Shown piece by piece: positions 57,770-64,000 of a stretch of 64,000 nt of DNA. The notes beneath the pieces are model-generated. The model searched no databases, was not told where the DNA came from, and saw nothing but the letters and a program-made list of their open reading frames with translations. The stretch is taken from assembly GCA_029962745.1 (NCBI GenBank), contig CM057152.1, forward strand, positions 23,269,176 to 23,333,175, read 5' to 3'. The translations under genes were made by a program, and so were the position numbers. The DNA comes from Echinometra lucunter (lineage: Eukaryota > Echinodermata > Echinoidea > Camarodonta > Echinometridae). The number at the start of each line of letters is the position of its first letter. The stretch's first letter is position 1.

Positions 57770-59814
57770 TTAATCATCCAACACGTGGGTATTATTCTCA
57801 ATATAATATATATATGTATATATGTATATAAACAAAGGTAGAAATAAAAATACCGCAAGACGTAACTTTCTTCATTTATATACATGTATATATATACATT
57901 GCAGTAGTCCAACGACTAAAGTTTACATTTAATTGGTATTAAAATCATTGACAAAGAGTAACACAGATATATTTTGCGAATGATATTTCTGTATTTTATT
58001 AATAAATTGAAATTGACTTGAATTGAATCACATTCCAATGACTGGTGCAAAAAAAAATATTTCAAAAATCGAATTAATGCACTTGATACATCAGATAAAA
58101 ATGAATCTAGTCTCATAGGATCAACCTTTGGGATCAACATTGTTGTTTGTTTATCCATTTATTATTATTATTTTTTATTTATACTTGTATCTACTTGTTG
58201 GTACATAACATTGATTAACAGCACGGGCAGAAAGGATCAATTTACATATGAAATATAGTGAATACATACAATTACATTACAATTATTTTTTTAAAATAGC
58301 AAATTAACAGAAGGAAAATACAAAGACTTATATTGAATCCATATTCCTACACAGATGAAACAAGATAAAATTGCGAGGGGGGGGGGGTCAAAGAAGAGAG
58401 GTTGTAGCTGAGGGGGGGGGGGAGATAGATAGAGAGAGAGAGAAGGGGGTAGATGGTAGAATAAGACAGTATATGCGGAATTCACATGTAAAGAGTTTTA
58501 TTCTAAACAATAATGGAAAATGTTAGTACAATTGCCAAAATATACGGTAAAAACTGTAACGTTTTTAACGGAATGTGTTTATACAAAATCTTGTATAAGT
58601 AAGAAGATAAGATAGGAAGGGAGAAATCCAAAGAACTGAGGAGATGGCACAAAATAGAGAGTAAAAGGAGAGAGATGAGGTGAAGAAAGACGAGAAAAGG
58701 GAAATTATAGGTAAAAAATTAGTGAAGAGAAGGGGAGCGGGGTAAGAGGGAGAGAGAGGAAGATGAGTGGAAAAATTGCATGCAAAGTTATTTCCCTCAA
58801 AAAATAAATGAACTTTTTATATTGTAGCGAGCGCATGGTGTTGGGCTACTTTCTTACCCCCCCCCCCCAAAAAAAAGATAGCAACGGGGTGTGGAGTGCC
58901 TATTTTTCCTATCCTGATTAATGAAGGAAAGCTTTGTTCATACACAGGGAGTAATGATAAAGTAAAAAGCAGAACAAATAGGAATATAGTATCTGAACCC
59001 CGCCATGACAGGCCTGTCATTATATGGTGCAAACACGTCAGCTTCCGAAAACAGTATGTGCTGTCACATCAACAAAAAGCGATCGGCGCTCTGAAAACAC
59101 TCTTTCCCAGTAGTTGGGAAAACGGTTGAAAAGGGTTATACAATGTTCCCAATATTCCGGATGAAAAGCGACCCTTTCATAATCCTTCAGGATGTATTTC
59201 TCTGTCAGTCGGCGAAGACCCGTCCGATTCAGTTCCAGTAGTCACAAATAAATAAAAAGGACGTCATAGGTCCCCCCCCCCCCCCCCGTCCAAGTTTGGA
59301 CAGATGAAAGACTCAAAGCGCAAAACAATTCCACTACCCTCTTGAATGGTTTATGAAGGAAATCACTGTTTTGTTTTCATTTGCTATGATTGTTATTGCA
59401 GTGGTATATCATTAGAGTTATAATTATTATTGCTGTACGTAGTACGGTCACAAAGGATCAGGGAGTTTAGTAAAGTACGCCATCGGTTACTTCATCCATC
59501 TATTATCAGTAATATTGGATGTCCTTGGCATCCACAAAATAGAAATAATTTGCTCATTACACGGGAGAGAGGTTTATAACAATATATTCAACCTATGCAT
59601 ACTATTCTAACAAAGATTGTTCCAGATCATTCAATAATGAGTAATTTAAAAGACCAAGACAAGGCATTCATTAATTATTCTCGTGAATTTGCTTAATCGC
59701 TCATGCAATTTTTACTTTGCGACTTTTGGTCGCGAATTTCACGACTTGGCCGCAAAATTCACGGCGCACATAACCTGTCGTCGAGAGTACTACAGGGCCA
59801 CCATACGGGAGGGA
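57770..59814. other. Noncoding, low-complexity tracts
   Basis: No gene is recognised. G runs lie at about 58377-58388 and 58412-58421, C runs at about 58858-58868 and 59273-59287, and a purine-rich stretch at about 58600-58770. Confidence 0.35.
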
Positions 59815-60115
59815 CAGTGGCGTAACTACGGGGGGGGGGGGGCCCGGGGGGGCACGGGGGGGCACGTACCCCCAAATCGGCTGGCAAAAAAAAAGAGAGA
59901 GAAGAGAAAGGAGAAGGTAAGTGAAAAGAAAGGAGAAGGAAAGTGAAAAGAAAGGAGAAGGAAAGTGAAAAGAAAGGTGAAAACAAGGAAACGGATAACG
60001 GGAAATCGTGAAGCGCTCGCCAGCGAAGTCACTTATCCAATGCCGATGATAATTACTATTCTTATGAAAGGAATTAGTCTGCATCTCGTGTCTCAATCTG
60101 ATATTCATCTACTCA
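59815..60115. repeat. GGGCCCGG-headed repeat family, copy 2
   Basis: GACAGTGGCGTAACTACGG, a G/C-rich head with runs of G, then GGAGAAGGAAAGTGAAAAGA in three tandem units, then AAGCGCTCGC and the tail shared with 53285-53545. ORFs in it are compositional. Confidence 0.6.
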
Positions 60116-61109
60116 TAGAATGTTAGTAATAGTTAGTAATAATAATAATAACCACAGGATTCCACTTCAAGAAATCGAGCGGCAAGTTTACCTAAAAATA
60201 AATACTCTTTCAGTAGATAATGGCCTAGATAAAAACAAAAATTCACATTTTTTTATTCGATAGCTCGCTCTTGCTTGTATAAAACCTAGAAACAAGATCA
60301 GTGATTTCGGACACGGCAATCATCTTATTTTAGAAGCGAGTTAGCAAAGTATCATAATATTTGGACAGCGAGGTGGTTCACAAATAAATTTACAAAAAAC
60401 ATCTGCTGACGAATCCATATTTGTGTGTGCGTAGGGGTCGCTTACTTTGCTCGCTCGTAAAAATAATGGTTTGAGCGAGGTACCTAAATTGAGTCATATT
60501 CAGCACACAGGTGATTGAATAGACTATTAAGATATTTTATAGGCCTATGGTGTATTTCGGTGAGGAAATAACACAATGAAAAAGAGTATAATACCACCCA
60601 TCCCTCCGGGATTTACGCCAGTGGTTTCAAAGCATGATGAGCATGGTGAATACATATTTCAAAAGCAGAATATAGCAGAATTATTGGGGATTTTAGTCGG
60701 GATTTCAAGCAGATGTACTGGGAGTCACCAGGAAGAAAAATTGTTTTAGACCTATCAGGGGGAAAGCTCTGTAAAATTGAATTTGTAGATATGTATTTGA
60801 AACTTCCTTAACTTTTTGTAGATATTATTGTATGTATTTGAAACTTCCTTATTATACGAGATAAAGGCATAAACAATATTACAAAAAATACATTATTTTT
60901 TAAAAAGTTTTATCAATGTCACAAACTTTGTATCGAATCACCAGGATCACCTCACGACATAATTTCATCACACATCGTATCTACCATGGTACCTGTAAGA
61001 ATTTCAGCTACAGAAACCTCAAACTTCGTTTTAGTCATATGCCCATGGCTGCTGTTTCAAACTATATATACAGTGTGAAAGGCGCAACATTTGTAGGCCT
61101 ATAATAGTT
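60116..61109. other. Noncoding, nothing recognised
   Basis: No gene is supported. AT-rich. Confidence 0.3.
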
Positions 61110-61336
61110 TCTTATTGAAACACATTTCAAATTCTTTCAATCTCTTGCCCCACGTCTTTGGAACAAAACTCCCTGCAATTCTAGGTAATAGTACTTCACT
61201 TGACTTATTCAAGCATTTGAAAACATACTTGTACAATTCTTAATTTGCTCTAAGACTTAAATTAAGTGATAGCGCCTTGTATCTCCTCTGGAAAAGGCAC
61301 TATATAAATCCAGTTATTATTATTATTATTATTAGT
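61110..61336 (+). mobile_element. 3' end of a non-LTR retrotransposon
   Basis: A frame reading FQSLAPRLWNKTPCNSR matches the A/P.LWN.LP block of LINE RTs. It is followed by a degenerate region and GGCACTATATAAATCC with an (ATT)n tail at about 61316-61335. Confidence 0.6.
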
Positions 61337-62036
61337 GTTATTTAAAGTGTTAAATATATGAGGTCCGCAGTTTTAGGCACAAAAGTCATATTTCAATCTA
61401 CGCATACACTAATTATGCATATTAGTTTTGAAAATCCTCCAATTGTTTCATGATCTATGATAAAAAAAAAATCAGTTTTTGTTAGATTGCTTGAATTGAA
61501 ATTTGGATGGGCTGATTTAATACTAATACAAGGACATTGTATGTGTATATGAGATTAAAATTGCACTTATATTGTAAAAAAAAATTGGGAGGGGAGGGGC
61601 TTGAGGGATGGGGGGGGGGGCTTCTGCCCCAAAGCACCCCCCCCCCTCCCCGTAGAACCGCGCCTGGGTAATTTTGTTTGTTAAATGAAATGGGGAGCAA
61701 AAATAATCTCCTGATATAGATGCGACCTTGAATTCGACAATTTCCTTTACCTTCTGATTTTTATTTTTATTTTTTTTTGTAAGAAGAATTACTCCTAAAA
61801 ACTGAAGAAAGGCAGTTATAATGATGAGGAAAACTATAATTATGCTATATAGTTGCAGTAGTAACAGGAAAGCAGTTAATGAGGTGCAGTTGCAACTTGC
61901 AAGTGAATATAGATACGGTTAGATAAGATGAGAAAGGGCGGACGTGGGACACAAAGAAGATAGATAAGAGGTGGTTTGAAAAAACGGAGTGAAAATTCAA
62001 ACCAGATTAGCTTAAAGACAACATCTTATACCAGCG
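61337..62036. other. Noncoding, nothing recognised
   Basis: No gene is supported. A G run (about 61610-61620) and a C run (about 61638-61646) flank a short purine-rich stretch. Confidence 0.3.
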
Positions 62037-62222
62037 AGAGTATTACGTTCTCTACATCAAACTGTTAATTACCTGTGACAGTTTCGACGACGGGCTGTCA
62101 TCTCTCTCAAACGAAGGCTAATCAGTGGCGACAATAAGCCTTCGTTTGAGAAAGATGACAGCCCATCTTCGAAACTGTCATTGGTAATTAACAGCTTGGA
62201 TGTGTATAGAGAATGTAATACT
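62037..62222. repeat. Inverted repeat, about 80-bp arms
   Basis: TTAATTACCTGTGACAGTTTC and neighbours (62066 on) are mirrored by GAAACTGTCATTGGTAATTA (about 62172-62191). Inner words CAAACGAAGGCT and AGCCTTCGTTTG enclose a loop of about 20 bp. Confidence 0.6.
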
Positions 62223-62479
62223 CATACCATCCTGATGAACTTATTTCGCAATCTTATACCAGCATTTCAGCAAACAGCTTAATTCTTCCATACGTCGCTT
62301 GCAATCTATACTGATCTTGTCTCTATAGCTTTCTTCAGATTTCTGTACCTATATAGGGAAGCATCATCAACTTCTTTCTCATGGTGCTGCAAATTATTAT
62401 CATCCAAGCAAGTGCAAGTTACATTACACCAATAGTATAGTGGGCCAAATGTGGCTACAAAATCATCACGTCCAAGGAC

Positions 62480-62552
62480 GTAATCACCGGAAAGGATCGA
62501 ACCTAGTACCTCAAGAGTCGAGAGCCTTCACCAATATACCATCTTCGCTATA
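62480..62552 (-). mobile_element. tRNA-derived SINE head
   Basis: The minus strand carries an A-box-like word (TGGTATATTGGTGAAGG) and a B box (AGGTTCGATCC) at tRNA spacing. CTCGACTCTTGAGG between them may be a degenerate anticodon arm. No acceptor stem closes, so a SINE is favoured over a tRNA gene. Confidence 0.5.
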
Positions 62553-63261
62553 GAAAGGTGGCAAGAAGACGGGAGTGTGTGGGTTTGTATTTGCAAGCGA
62601 GGACAGTGAACAAGGAAAATTCCTGAGAACAATAGTCCTCGGTTGTCAAAGGATTTGAGGTTTATTCCGTCAGCTTTGCGAGGACAGGAGACAATAGTTG
62701 TCCTCGGGAGTAGAGTTATGTAGACTTGTGTGCGGATGTGTGTGTGTTTGTGTGTGTGTGCGTGTGTGTATAATTGGAGAGAAAAAAATAACTAGATTTT
62801 ACAGACGAGCATCAAAATACGCCTGGGACCGACCTGTCAAGTCACCATCCGAAAGACGCGGCGCAGACTCGAACCTGGGTCCGATCAGAGTCGGTTTGTG
62901 GGCAAAGACGAAGAGCTGACTGCGGACGTTACGTACAGACAAACTCCTGCCCTATGTGTGCAGAAGAAGCAGTGCGGAAAGATTAAGAGGAAAAAAGTAA
63001 TTAAGACAATCAAGGTGTGAAAAACCACATTCGAATCCAAATTTGTCTTCATCTTTATTCACAGTCCTAAAATCTTCAGTCCATCTTCGTGACAGGCTGC
63101 ATAGCCTTAGGAAAATTACTACTATAGAGCAGAAAGACAAAGGTGAAGGAGAGGTAAAGGGCGAAGAAGAAGGATTAGGAGAGGAGGAGAAGCAGAAGGA
63201 GAAGAAAAAAAAGGAGTGCAAACAGCAACGGTAACAACGAAATTCCCAATGAAGTCCTCAG

Positions 63262-63594
63262 ATGAATATCGAAGTACCGATGACTCGTTTTATGGTCAAA
63301 ATGTCGAAGGATTCAGTGAGTTTTTATGAATCATCTTTTAATTCCTCTGACTTTGTAAAGGATTCTGTGTTGTCCGCATTGGAAATTGGAATCGAATGCA
63401 ATTCAACGATTACGCTCAACACTGTGATTTATTTGACGGTGTATGTCATCGCTCTCCTCTTCTCTCTCTTCACCTTGGGCTTCATGATCTTTCATCGTCG
63501 ACTTCGTCAGCGCCGTTTCATATTCCAGTTCAACATCATTTTCGCCGACGTCGTCAACATTATCGTACACATCTTACCATTAATCTCGACAGTG
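63262..63594 (+). CDS. First coding exon of a rhodopsin-like GPCR (partial)
   Basis: An open frame from ATG 63262 gives an extracellular N-terminus with potential N-glycosylation sites (NSS, NST). TM1 is at about residues 54-77 (YLTVYVIALLFSLFTLGFMI), followed by a basic first intracellular loop (HRRLRQRR). TM2 carries FNIIFADVVNI, whose Asp fits the conserved class A position 2.50; TM1 lacks the usual Asn. A donor (GTG|GTAAGC) at 63595 ends the exon, and the frame after it has no receptor features. The rest lies beyond the window. Ligand and subfamily cannot be told. Several Met residues near the start are alternatives. Confidence 0.6.
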
Positions 63595-64000
63595 GTAAGC
63601 CGTCATGTTAAAATGCATTTGAATGATTTTTTTACCATTCATTTATCTATCTATTTGCTTGCTTGCTTAAGGATTTCCATCTACTTCTATCTCTGGTTGT
63701 TTGTAATGTGTTGTTACACTGTTGCCACTCAGCCCAGTGAATTTGTCCATAATGTGTTGCCTCCCTCTGCTTAATCATCCATTTATTCACTTATGTTTAG
63801 CCTAAGGTATGTAGGTAAGCATTCTTTTTAAAAAATATATTCAACTTAACAAATTATATTTTCCTCATTAAATGAAATTACGAAAATGGAACAGACAATT
63901 ACCTAACTTTAAAGGTCGAAGCGTCAATAAGTCAGGTAATTGTGTACTTTTGGTCTGGGAGCCTGTCCCGAAATAGTCACCCCATTTTACATGAGATTTG
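63595..64000 (+). other. Intron of the GPCR-like gene
   Basis: Begins with GTAAGC. No further exon is recognised before the window ends. Confidence 0.45.

Noticed and set aside
59701..60108. 135-codon minus-strand ORF
   Set aside because: Pro/Phe/Ser-rich translation of the G-run and purine-rich repeat family also present at 53285-53545.

Overview
This is a stretch of animal nuclear genome: AT-rich, intron-rich and packed with short mobile elements. Protein content (TIM50, the BBS6/MKKS chaperonin, TMEM35-family proteins) rules out prokaryotes. Recurrent words such as TACATGTACATGTA and TAGGCCTATA, Penelope-like fragments and a large fold-back element point to a marine deuterostome. An echinoderm, most likely a sea urchin, is my best guess (inference, not proven).

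Layout. 1-8.4 kb: the last exon of an unrecognised plus-strand gene (2541-2661), then noncoding DNA with several terminal-inverted-repeat (TIR) elements. 8.4-17.6 kb: the complete nine-exon TIMM50 gene on the minus strand, with mobile elements in five of its eight introns. 17.9-27 kb: a graveyard of mobile elements. It holds a rearranged Penelope-like element, a roughly 1-kb cassette present three times, a truncated Tc1/mariner copy, and fragments that look like pieces of a DUF6589-type, PHD-finger-bearing element. 27-29.6 kb: nothing recognised.

29.7-38.6 kb: the MKKS (BBS6) locus on the plus strand. Two complete small ORFs (72 and 56 codons), each in its own predicted exon and each encoding a basic-plus-hydrophobic peptide, precede the five-exon MKKS coding region. 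This resembles the vertebrate MKKS mRNA, whose upstream ORFs encode mitochondrial-membrane peptides.

42-56 kb: two intronless TMEM35-family genes in the same orientation. They are separated by LINE, SINE and satellite repeats, a solo LTR nested in a palindromic MITE, and a 4.5-kb fold-back element. That element has 1.29-kb inverted arms and a perfect 6-bp target-site duplication, and it ends 211 bp before the second gene's start codon. 56-63 kb: noncoding DNA with low-complexity tracts and retroposon ends. 63.3 kb to the end: the first coding exon of a rhodopsin-like receptor that runs off the window.

Functionally, TIM50 guides presequence proteins across the mitochondrial inner membrane. 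MKKS assembles the BBSome for cilia, and its leader ORFs probably add a mitochondrial link. TMEM35A (NACHO) is an ER chaperone for nicotinic receptors. Exon boundaries were set by hand from GT/AG sites and reading-frame continuity; no alignment or transcript evidence was available.
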